In this document: piece by piece, positions 49,777 through 60,100 of the stretch
How the letters are laid out: each line of letters starts with the position of its first letter
How positions within the stretch are numbered: the first letter of the stretch is position 1
Program-made: the position numbers and the translations under genes
Notes under the pieces: model-generated
Database searches by the model: none
Told to the model about the DNA's origin: nothing
What the model saw: the letters and a program-made list of their open reading frames with translations, nothing else
Assembly (NCBI RefSeq): GCF_026212465.1
Contig: NC_080059.1
Coordinates: 22,716,159-22,780,158 of the forward strand
DNA length: 64,000 nt
Reading direction: 5' to 3'
DNA from: Amaranthus tricolor
Taxonomy: Eukaryota; Streptophyta; Magnoliopsida; Caryophyllales; Amaranthaceae

Positions 49777-51258
49777 ATGTCTGAACGCCTTGGCTATTCG
49801 ACCTTCCTTCTTGAGGAAATTTTGAATTCTCAGGATAAAGACCCGAAACTCTTGAAATTAAAGGACCAAGCACGGGAAGGAACAGCAGAGGGATTCCTTG
49901 TCCATGAAGATGGAAGCTTGAGGTTCAAGGGTCGTTGGTGTTTACCGACAGGGGAGGAGTCTTTGAAGGAACGTATTCTGGATGAAGCCCATTGTACGAA
50001 ATTTTCAGTACACCCGGGTGGTGACAAGATGTACCAAGATCTTAAGTTAATGTTTTGGTGGTCGGGGATGAAGAAAGATATTGCAGAGTATGTCTCACGC
50101 TGTCTGACCTGTCAGAAGGTTAAAAGTGAGCATAAGAGACCAGGAGGATTATTGCAACCGTTAGAGATACCAGTATGGAAGTGGGATGATATCTCTATGG
50201 ATTTTGTTGTGGGTTTACCTCGAACGAAAGCAGGTAATGATGCCCTATGGGTTATAGTTGATCGTTTGACTAAGTCGGCACGTTTCATCCCTATGAACTG
50301 TCGCTGGGAAATGGAACAATTGGCACGAGCCTACATTAAGTATGTCGTTCGATTCCACGGTGTACCCCGTACTATTGTGTCAGATAGAGACACACGATAC
50401 CTGTCACAGGTTTGGCAAACCTTGCAACAGGCAATGGGTACAACGTTGCTCTATAGTACCTCGTTTCATCCGCAGACGGACGGACAGACAGAACGAACGA
50501 ATCAGGTATTGGAAGATATGTTACGTGCTATTGTCTTGGAGTGGCAAGGTTCATGGGATGAACATTTGGATCTAGTTGAGTTTTCTTATAACAACAGTTA
50601 TCAAGCCTCTATACAGATGGCCCCATTCGAGGCTTTGTATGGGCGTCGTTGTCGTAGTCCGGTTTATTGGGACGATTTTACTGAAGCGGTGACCTTAGGA
50701 CCTGATTTGTTGTTTCAGATGAATGAGAAGGTAAGGTTGATAAGAGATCGGTTGAAAGCGGCACAGGATCGCCAAAAGTCGTATGCTGATTTGAAACGAC
50801 GGCCTGAGGAGTTCACTGTGGGAGAACAGGTGTTACTCCGCGTATCACCCATGCGCGGAGTAGTACGTTTTGGTGCTCGGGGAAAGTTGAGCCCTCGGTT
50901 CATAGGGCCTTATGAAGTTTTGGAACGTGTGGGTAAAGTGGCTTATCGGTTAGCTCTTCCAAACTCTTTAGAAAAAGTACATGATGTATTTCATGTGTCT
51001 CAACTAAAGCGGTATCATGCCGCAGCCACTCATGTATTAGACCCTGAATCTTTAGATTTGGATGCATCTTTGTCGTACCCTGAGCAACCGGTTCGAATCT
51101 TGGATAAAAAGGTCCGTAGCTCTCGACGGAAGGATATAAGTATGGTAAAAGTACTGTGGTCAAATCACGAGCGTGAAGCGGCTACTTGGGAAACAGAAGA
51201 CGCTATGCGTGAAAAGTACCCTCACCTTTTTCAGGTCAGTAGAGTTACGGGGACGTAA
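49777..51258 (+). pseudogene. Chromovirus integrase with C-terminal chromodomain
   Basis: 493 codons from ATG 49777, though the real polyprotein frame joins only near 49812 after a one-base shift, so the first dozen residues are probably out of frame. HHCC zinc-binding domain: His72, His79, Cys109, Cys112. Catalytic core: Asp142 (SMDFVVGLPRT), Asp203 (VSDRDTRY) and Glu239 (TDGQTERTNQ), with 35 residues between the last two, the D,D(35)E spacing. A GPY/F-type module follows (KLSPRFIGPYEV, about 370-381) and then VHDVFHVSQLKRY. Residues about 437-486 form the chromodomain (PVRILDKKV, VLWSNHE, ATWETEDAMREKYPHLF). In chromoviruses this domain is thought to steer insertion into heterochromatin, which fits the satellite location. 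The normal stop is at 51256-51258. Confidence 0.93.
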
Positions 51259-51275
51259 CTTCTTAAGGGGGGTAG
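51244..51275 (+). other. Hairpin + polypurine tract, upstream copy
   Basis: 'gttacg-ggga-cgtaac' (6-bp arms, 4-base loop) followed by 'ttcttaaggggggtag', overlapping the last codons and stop of the integrase frame. It is nearly identical to the copy beside the LTR about 150 bp downstream. Confidence 0.8.
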
Positions 51276-51392
51276 AGGGCGATAGGAATTTCGCGCAAGG
51301 AGTGTTAAATCTTTGTTTTGGTAGTCGTGTTTTATGATGTGGAGTTATAGTTGTGATAGCGTTTGTGTTCTATGTTTTCCGCTGCCACACAA

Positions 51393-51428
51393 GTTACGAG
51401 GACGTAACTTCTTTTAAGGGGGGTAGTC
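51393..51428 (+). other. Hairpin + polypurine tract at the LTR edge
   Basis: 'gttacg-agga-cgtaac' then 'ttcttttaaggggggtagtc', ending directly at the LTR's first TG. This is the position expected for the functional polypurine primer. The stretch 51276-51392 between the two copies is non-coding. Confidence 0.85.
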
Positions 51429-54089
51429 TGTAACACCCCGTCATTTATCGGGTTTAAAAATAAAATATAATATAATAAAATAAAATATAACAAAATAAAA
51501 TAAATAAGTGATATTAAATTATATTATTTTACGTAGTTAATTATAAGTAACAAAGTGGGGTATTTTTAACGGTAACGAGTTTAATCGCATGACGTTTTGT
51601 TTCAATTGTAATAATAACACAATAATTACTCAATTAATTAAATGATTAATTAAAAAAAAAAAATAATAAGGGGGAATTTGGAAGGGGTGGCCGGTTATTG
51701 TGAGGAGGAATGGGAGGAGTTTGTAACTCCTCTCATAAGTGAGTATTATGGCACATTAAGCTCACCTCTTAAGTGCCTATTAATTCTTAAGCATCATTTG
51801 AATTTCCTCACATTTCCTAAGCTTTCAAAGTGAACAAAATTCAGAAAATTTTCCTCTTTTCTTGTTCTTGTTTCGGTATTCAAGAAGAAAAAAAAAAAAA
51901 ACTTTGTTCAATCCAATCTTCAAATCAAAGGGTAAGTAAGTTGAGTTGTTATTTATAAATTTTATTTATAAGAAATTCTAGTATGAGATTATATAATATT
52001 TCTTTCAATATGATGACATCCTATGACTTATTAGGAGGATTGAGTATTTTATATAAGTTTTCTTTAATAATCCTTTGATAAAATTGATTTGTTAAAAGGG
52101 TTAAATCATATTTCTGTTATGCAAATTTTCCTTGATTTACATTCTTTAACAAAGTTTAAATTTGTTATAAGAATAAAGTCTATTCAAATATTAAATTGAA
52201 TTTATTTTACGATTTATATTTCTCTAACGAGATTTTAGTTTGTTAGATGAAATTTTAAGTGTGTGGATTAAGTGATGTAATTATCCATGAGTTTATAAAT
52301 CCTTTAACAAAATTTGATTTGTTTAAAGGATTGTCCTTATATATATATATGTTCGATTTTAAAAAAAAAAAATGTTGGTTTATGATTCTCTACAAAATTT
52401 AAATTTGATAAGAGGATCAAATATTTAATTTACTTATCATGGTTATGAAATTTTAAATGTTTTTGAAGATCTTGATGATGAGTATGTCTTAAGTTGTTAG
52501 CCTTATGTTTTGATGATGGCTTAGATTGTTGATGGGACTTTGTGTATTGCCAAATGTGTGGAAATATCAAGTGGTTGTGTGATAGGAAATTGGTCTTGTT
52601 TGTTTTATTTTAGTAGAATGAAAATTCGGTTTCGGTTGGTATGTAGGTTATGAGATTTAAAAAAAAAAAAAAAAAAAGGATTTAATAATTCGAATAATAA
52701 AATAATAAAAAAATAATAATTAAAGTAAAAGGGGATTCCGGACAGCAGCTGCTGCCTCGGTAGTGGCGCCCCGATCCGGGTATCGGGTGTGTTTCGTTGT
52801 GGTTTTATTTAACCGATGTGTTTTTTAAACCTCGTTAAAACGCTTAAAATAATTAAAAATAGTAATCGGATGCTAGAAATTATGAAATTTGGTACCCAAG
52901 ATAATTGATGCGTTCCGGACGCAGCGGTGAAGTCGGATTTTTAATTTGAATTTTCTAAACTGTCCGATTTGGCCATAAAAGTTTCTGGTCAGAATGGGAA
53001 TTTTGGAGCGAACATGAATTGGATGAAAACATTTGAAATTATCAAGTCTTTGTGATATTTTAGTAGTATGGAGTGGATTGTTTGTGAAAACTCGTTATTA
53101 AACGTGGTCGTTTTGTGTGTTTGTTAATTAGGACCTCGATTCATAAGAGGGTGAAATTCTTGTCGTGCTTGAACGTTGTTTGGAATTGCTGTGCTTAAAG
53201 GTACACGCTTAGACCATACTGTTTATATGGTTGTGCAAGTAATGTTGTTTTATTCCTAATCGAGGCATTGTAATCACATAAGGATTAGACACCTCAAATA
53301 ATATGAAATGATTATGTGGAAATTGAGAATTTATGGATATGTTACCCAAAAGGGTTAACAAATGAATTGGAAAATTATCAACTATTTTTCCCATGGCATT
53401 CAGGGATCTTTATGATCACCATGGGGGTATGCATACTTAGCCTTTGGCGACCCGAACAGGACGGGCAACGTCTTAGGTAGGCGGTTGCCTTGGGATTAGC
53501 TCTCCTAAGTGTATTCCACCAAAACAAATTGGAAATATGACTTGCACGACCCGCACATGTCGGGCAACGTTGCAAGGTTGGAAATAATGAACAAAGATTA
53601 CATAATAGAGCCTTTGCATGCTAGGGTAAACACAATGCTTGTATTCAACCTGTTTAATATATGTATGAAGTCTCTGACGTGTATTGGTTGTTCTTTGGAA
53701 CCTGCTACGTGTTATCATACGACGTGCAGCAGGTTAATCGCAGGAGGGGGCTGGAGTGAGGATTCAGCTTAGAACCCGTAACTATCAAGTCTAGACTTAC
53801 TTTGTAATGAGTCTAAATAATTCAGTTTATGTAACCAAAGTTTGTAATGTTTTCTTTTATCTCGTACAATTTTAGTTAGTCTAGAGGCCGATGGGCTCTC
53901 GAGTTGTATGTAAAGACTTCCGCTGTTTGTTTGGTTTTGTTTTGTTTAGCGCTATTTTCTTTGTTGACCATATTCCTTTACCGTTGGAACGTTGACGATC
54001 CGAGTAAGGATGAGTTTTCTTGCGTCCGTTTGTGAGCCGGATTCATGTTCTCACATGATATTCCAGGTCACTTAAACCGGGCCGTTACA
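51429..54089 (+). mobile_element. 3' LTR of the chromovirus, 2661 bp
   Basis: Starts TGTAAC and ends GTTACA, perfect 6-bp terminal inverted repeats with TG...CA ends. It is placed directly after the polypurine tract and directly before resumed satellite. Visible parts: AT-rich start with 'aaaataaaat' runs (51460-51510), homopolymer A tracts (near 51655, 51890, 52365 and 52660), a GC-richer island at 52735-52800, and further islands at 53390-53580 and 53690-53760 with two similar motifs, 'cgacccgaacaggacgggca' and 'cgacccgcacatgtcgggca'. I cannot point to a definite TATA box or polyadenylation site. Short open frames here are not genes. Confidence 0.92.
53450..53569 (+). repeat. Related 20-bp motifs within the chromovirus LTR
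   Basis: 'cgacccgaacaggacgggca' (from 53449) and 'cgacccgcacatgtcgggca' (from 53548) lie about 99 bp apart, each followed by 'acgt' and then a 'taggt'/'aaggt' word. The second has an internal 'cccg...cggg' inverted repeat. This suggests an internal duplication in the LTR. Confidence 0.6.
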
Positions 54090-57000
54090 AAAACAAACCA
54101 AGTTCTACTTGATGCGCGAATGTGCCAAAAAAGCTTAAAAACCCTTAAAATCGCAACTTAACACGTAATTTCTAGCATATGACTATTATTTGAAATTCGA
54201 ACAACTTCAACACAATAATATATACCAAATAGTGTTGTGTGCAAAGTTTCGTGCAAAACAAACCATGTTTGATCGACTTTATCCGCGAAAGTGCCAAATA
54301 AGCTTAAAAACCCATAAAATCGCAACTTAACACGTAATTTCTTGCATATGACGATGAATTTTCAATTCTAACCGCTTCAACACAATAATATATGCTAATT
54401 AATATTGTGTGTCAAGTTTCGTGCAAATCAAACCAAGTTTGAACTGCTTTATGCGCGAAAGTGCCAAAAAACTTAAAAACCCATAAAATCGCAACATAAC
54501 ACGTAATTTCTTGCGAATGACTATTATATTGAATTCTAACCATTTCAACACCATAATATGTACCAAATAGTGTTGTGTGCCAAGTTTCATGCATAACAAA
54601 TCAAGTGTGAGCAACTTTATGCGCGAAAGTGCCAAAAAAGCTTAAAAACTCATAAAATCGCAACTTAAAACGTAATTTCTAGCATATGACTATTATTTTC
54701 AATTCTAACCACTTCAACACAATAATATACACCATATAGTGTTGTGTGCCAAGTTTCGTGCAAAACAAATCAAGTTTGAGCTACTTTATGCGCAAAAGTG
54801 TCTAAAAAGCTTAAAAACCCATAAAATCGCAACTTAACACGTAATTTCATGGATATGACTATTATTTTCAATTATAAACACTTCAACACAATAATATATA
54901 CCAAAGAGTGTTATGTGCAAAGTTTTCTGTAAAACACACCAAGTTTGAGCTATTTTATGCGCGAACGAGCCAAAAAAGCTTAAACACCCATAAAATCGCA
55001 ACTTAGCACGTAATTTCTAGCATATGACAATAATTTTTAATTCTAACCACCTCAACACAATAATATATACCAAATAGTGTTGTGTGCAAAGTTTCCTGCA
55101 AAACAAATCAAGTTTGAGCTAATTTATGCGCGAAAGTGCCGAAAAAGCTTAAAAACCCATAAAATCGCAACTTAAAACGTAATTTCTAGCATATGACTAT
55201 TATTTTCAATTCTAACCACTTCAACACAATAATCTATACCATATAGTGTTGTGTGCCAACTTTCGTGCAAAACAAATCAAGTTTGAGCTACTTTATGCGC
55301 AAAATTGTCTAAAAACCTTAAAAACCCATAAAATCGCAACTTAACACGTAATTTAAAGCATATGACTATTATTTTCAATTCTAACCACTTCAACACAATA
55401 ATATATACCAAAGAGTGTTATGTGCAAAGTTTTCTGTAAAACACACCAAGTTTGAGCTATTTTATGCGCGAACGCGCCAAAAAAGCTTAAAAATCCATAA
55501 AATCGCAACTTAGCACGTAATTTCTAGCATATGACGATGATTTTTAATTCTAACCACCTCAACACAATATTATATACCAAATAGTGTTGTGTGCAAAGTT
55601 TCGTGCAAAACAAACCAAGTTCTACTTGATGCGCGAATGTGCCAAAAAAGCTTAAAAACCCTTAAAATCGCAACTTAACACGTAATTTCTAGCATATGAC
55701 TATTATTTGAAATTCGAACAACTTCAACACAATAATATATACCAAATAGTGTTGTGTGCAAAGTTTCGTGCAAAACAAACCATGTTTGATCGACTTTATC
55801 CGCAAAAGTGCCAAATAAGCTTAAAAACCCATAAAATCGCAACTTAACACGTAATTTCTTGCATATGACGATGAATTTTCAATTCTAACCGCTTCAACAC
55901 AATAATATATGCTAATTAGTATTGTGTGTCAAGTTTTGTGCAAATCAAACCAAGTTTGAACTGCTTTATGCGCGAAAGTGCAAAAAAACTTAAAAACCCA
56001 TAAAATCGCAACATAACACGTAATTTCTTGCGAATGACTATTATATTGAATTCTAACCATTTCAACACCATAATATGTACCAAATAGTGTTGTGTGCCAA
56101 GTTTCATGCATAACAAATCAAGTGTGAGCAACTTTATGCGCGAAAGTGCCAAAAAAGCTTAAAAACTCATAAAATCGCAACTTAAAACGTAATTTCTAGC
56201 ATATGACTATTATTTTCAATTCTAACCACTTCAACACAATAATATACACCATATAGTGTTGTGTGCCAAGTTTCGTGCAAAACAAATCAAGTTTGAGCTA
56301 CTTTATGCGCAAAAGTGTCTAAAAAGCTTAAAAACCCATAAAATCGCAACTTAACACGTAATTTCATGGATATGACTATTATTTTCAATTATAAACACTT
56401 CAACACAATAATATATACCAAAGAGTGTTATGTGCAAAGTTTTCTGTAAAACACACCAAGTTTGAGCTATTTTATGCGCGAACGAGCCAAAAAAGCTTAA
56501 ACACCCATAAAATCGCAACTTAGCACGTAATTTCTAGCATATGACAATAATTTTTAATTCTAACCACCTCAACACAATAATATATACCAAATAGTGTTGT
56601 GTGCAAAGTTTCCTGCAAAACAAATCAAGTTTGAGCTAATTTATGCGCGAAAGTGCCGAAAAAGCTTAAAAACCCATAAAATCGCAACTTAAAACGTAAT
56701 TTCTAGCATATGACTATTATTTTCAATTCTAACCACTTCAACACAATAATATATACCATATAGTGTTGTGTGCCAACTTTCGTGCAAAACAAATCAAGTT
56801 TGAGCTACTTTATGCGCAAAATTGTCTAAAAACCTTAAAAACCCATAAAATCGCAACTTAACACGTAATTTAAAGCATATGACTATTATTTTCAATTCTA
56901 ACCACTTCAACACAATAATATATACCAAAGAGTGTTATGTGCAAAGTTTTCTGTAAAACACACCAAGTTTGAGCTATTTTATGCGCGAACGAGCCAAAAA

Positions 57001-57123
57001 AGCTTAAAAATCCATAAAATCGCAACTTAGCACGTAATTTCTAGCATATGACGATGATTTTTAATTCTAACCACCTCAACACAATATTATATACCAAATA
57101 GTGTTGTGTGCAAAGTTTCCTGC
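54090..57123. repeat. 1517-bp (9-monomer) higher-order repeat, two near-identical copies
   Basis: 54090-55606 and 55607-57123 match almost base for base (examples of differences: 'ccgcgaaagtg' versus 'ccgcaaaagtg', 'ttaatattg' versus 'ttagtattg'). Both begin with the shortened 'ccaagttctacttgatg' monomer start. A third start of the same kind is at 57462, 1855 bp on, with two extra monomers before it. Confidence 0.92.
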
Positions 57124-60100
57124 AAAACAAATCAAGTTTGAGCTAATTTATGCGCGAAAGTGCCTAAAAAGCTTAAAAACCCATAAAATCGCAACTTAAC
57201 ACGTAATTTCTAGCATATGACTATTATTTTCAATTCTAATCACTTCAACACAATAATATACACCAAATTGTGCTGTGTGCTCAATTTCGTGCAAAACAAA
57301 CCAAGTTTGAGCTATTATATGCGCAAAAGTGCCAAGAAAGGTTAAAAACCAATAAAATCACAACTTAACACGTAATTTCTAGAATATGACTATGATTTTC
57401 AATTCTAGCCACTTCAACACAGTAATATATACAAAATAGTGTTGTGTGCCAAGTTTCGTGCAAAACAAACCAAGTTCTACTTGATGCGCGAATGTGCCAA
57501 AAAAGCTTAAAAACCCTTAAAATCGCAACTTAACACGTAATTTCTAGCATATGACTATTATTTGAAATTCGAACAACTTCAACACAATAATATATACCAA
57601 ATAGTGTTGTGTGCAAAGTTTCGTGCAAAACAAACCATGTTTGATCGACTTTATCCGCGAAAGTGCCAAATAAGCTTAAAAACCCATAAAATCGCAACTT
57701 AACACGTAATTTCTTGCATATGACGATGAATTTTCAATTCTAACCGCTTCAACACAATAATATATGCTAATTAGTATTGTGTGTCAAGTTTCGTGCAAAT
57801 CAAACCAAGTTTGAAATGCTTTATGCGCGAAAGTGCCAAAAAACTTAAAAACCCATAAAATCGCAACATAACACGTAATTTCTTGCAAATGACTATTATA
57901 TTGAATTCTAACCATTTCAACACCATAATATGTACCAAATAGTGTTGTGTGCCAAGTTTCATGCATAACAAATCAAGTGTGAGCAACTTTATGCGCGAAA
58001 GTGCCAAAAAAGCTTAAAAACTCATAAAGTCGCAACTTAAAACGTAATTTCTAGCATATGACTATTATTTTCAATTCTAACCACTTCAACACAATAATAT
58101 ATACCATATAGTGTTGTGTGCCAAGTTTCGTGCAAAACAAATCAAGTTTGAGCTACTTTATGCGCAAAAGTGTCTAAAAAGCTTAAAAACCCATAAAATC
58201 GCAACTTAACACGTAATTTCAAGCATATGACTATTTTTTTCAATTCTAACCACTTCAACACAATAATATATAGCAAAGAGTGTTATGTGCAAAGTTTTCT
58301 GTAAAACACACCAAGTTTGAGCTATTTTATGCGCGAAAGTGCCTAAAAAGCTTAAAAACCCATAAAATCACAACTTAACACGTAATTTCTAGCATATGAC
58401 TATTATTTTCAATTCTAACCACTTCAACACAATAATATACACCAAATAGTGCTGTGTGCTAAATTTCGTGCAAAACAAACCAAGTTTGAGCTATTATATG
58501 CGCAAAATTGCCAAGAAAGGTTAAAAACCAATAAAATCACAACTTAACACGTAATTTCTAGAATATGACTATGATTTTCAATTCTAGCCACTTCAACACA
58601 GTAATATATACCAAATAGTGTTGTGTGCCAAGTTTCGAGCAAAACAAACCAAGTTTGAGCTACTTGATGCGCGAATGTGCCAAAAAAGCTTAAAAACCCT
58701 TAAAATCGCAACTTAACACGTAATTTCTAGCATATGACTATTATTTTAAATTCAAACAACTTCAACACAATAATATATACCAAATAGTTTTGAGTGCAAA
58801 GTTTCGTGCAAAACAAACCATGTTTGATCGACTTTATCCGCGAAAGTGCCAAATAAGCTTAAAAACCCATAAAATCGCAACTTAACACGTAATTTCTTGC
58901 ATATGACGATGAATTTTCAATTCTAACCGTTTCAACACAATAATATATGCTAATTAGTGTTGTGTGTCAAGTTTCGTGCAAATCAAACCAAGTTTGAACT
59001 ACTTTATGCGCGAAAGTGCCAAAAAACTTAAAAACCCATAAAATCGCAACATAACACGTAATTTCTAGCAAATGACTATTATATTGAATTCTAACCATTT
59101 CAACACCATAATATGTACCAAATAGTGTTGTGTGCCAAGTTTCATGCATAACAAATCAAGTGTGAGCAACTTTATGCGCGAAAGTGCCAAAAAAGCTTAA
59201 AAACTCATAAAATCGCAACTTAACACGTAATTTCTAGCATATGACTATTATTTTCAATTCTAACCACTTCAACACAATAATATATACCATATAGTGTTGT
59301 GTGCCAAGTTTCGTGCAAAACAAATCAAGTTTGAGCTACTTTATGCGCAAAAGTGTCTAAAAAGCATAAAAACCCATAAAATCGCAACTTAACACGTAAT
59401 TTCCAGCATATGACTATTATTTTCAATTATAAACACTTCAACACAATAATATATACCAAAGATTGTTATGTGCAAAGTTTTCTGTAAAACACACCAAGTT
59501 TGAGCTATTTTATGCGCGAACGAGCCAAAAAAGCTTAAACACCCATAAAATCGCAACTTTGCACGTAATTTCTAGCATATGACAATGATTTTTAATTCTA
59601 ACCACCTCAACACAATAATATATACCAAATAGTGTTGTGTGCAAAGTTTCTTGCAAAACAAATCAAGTTTGAGCTAATTTATGCGCGAAAGTGCCGAAAA
59701 AGCTTAAAAACCCATAAAATCGCAACTTAACACGTAATTTCTAGCATATGACTATTATTTTCAATTCTAACCACTTCAACACAATAATATACACCAAATA
59801 GTGCTGTGTGCTAAATTTCTGCAAAACAAACCAAGTTTGAGCTATTATATGCGCATAATTGCCAAGAAAGGTTAAAAACCAATAAAATCACAACTTAACA
59901 CATAATTTCTAGAATATGACTATGATTTTCAATAATAGCCACTTCAACACAGTAATATATACCAAATAGTGTTGTGTGCCAAGTTTCGTGCAAAACAAAC
60001 CAAGTTTGAGCTACTTGATGCGCGAATGTGCCAAAAAAGCTTAAAAACCCTTAAAATCGCAACGTAACACGTAATTTCTAGCATATGACTATTATTTTAA

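Larger units (their letters stand above)
47902..54089 (+). mobile_element. Ty3/gypsy chromovirus (probably Tekay/Del lineage), 5' part missing
   Basis: Order on the plus strand: aspartic protease remnant, reverse transcriptase, RNase H, integrase, chromodomain, duplicated polypurine tract, 3' LTR. Integrase after RNase H marks Ty3/gypsy; a C-terminal chromodomain marks a chromovirus; the 2.66-kb LTR and the chromodomain sequence favour Tekay/Del over CRM or Reina, by recall. It is inserted in the satellite in the 'gtgc-aaaac' part of a monomer: the bases after the LTR (54090 on) match the uninterrupted monomer at 55607. The predicted 5-bp target duplication is 'aaaac'; the left copy is in the gap. 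Coding capacity is broken by a frameshift near 48358, a stop at 49772 and a frameshift near 49812. Confidence 0.92.

Noticed and set aside
47978..51163. Minus-strand and off-frame open frames overlapping the chromovirus genes.
   Set aside because: Shadows of the well-supported plus-strand protease, reverse transcriptase and integrase frames.
53209..53772. Open frames of 61-87 codons on both strands in the chromovirus LTR.
   Set aside because: They overlap one another in the GC-richer islands of a non-coding LTR and match no known product.
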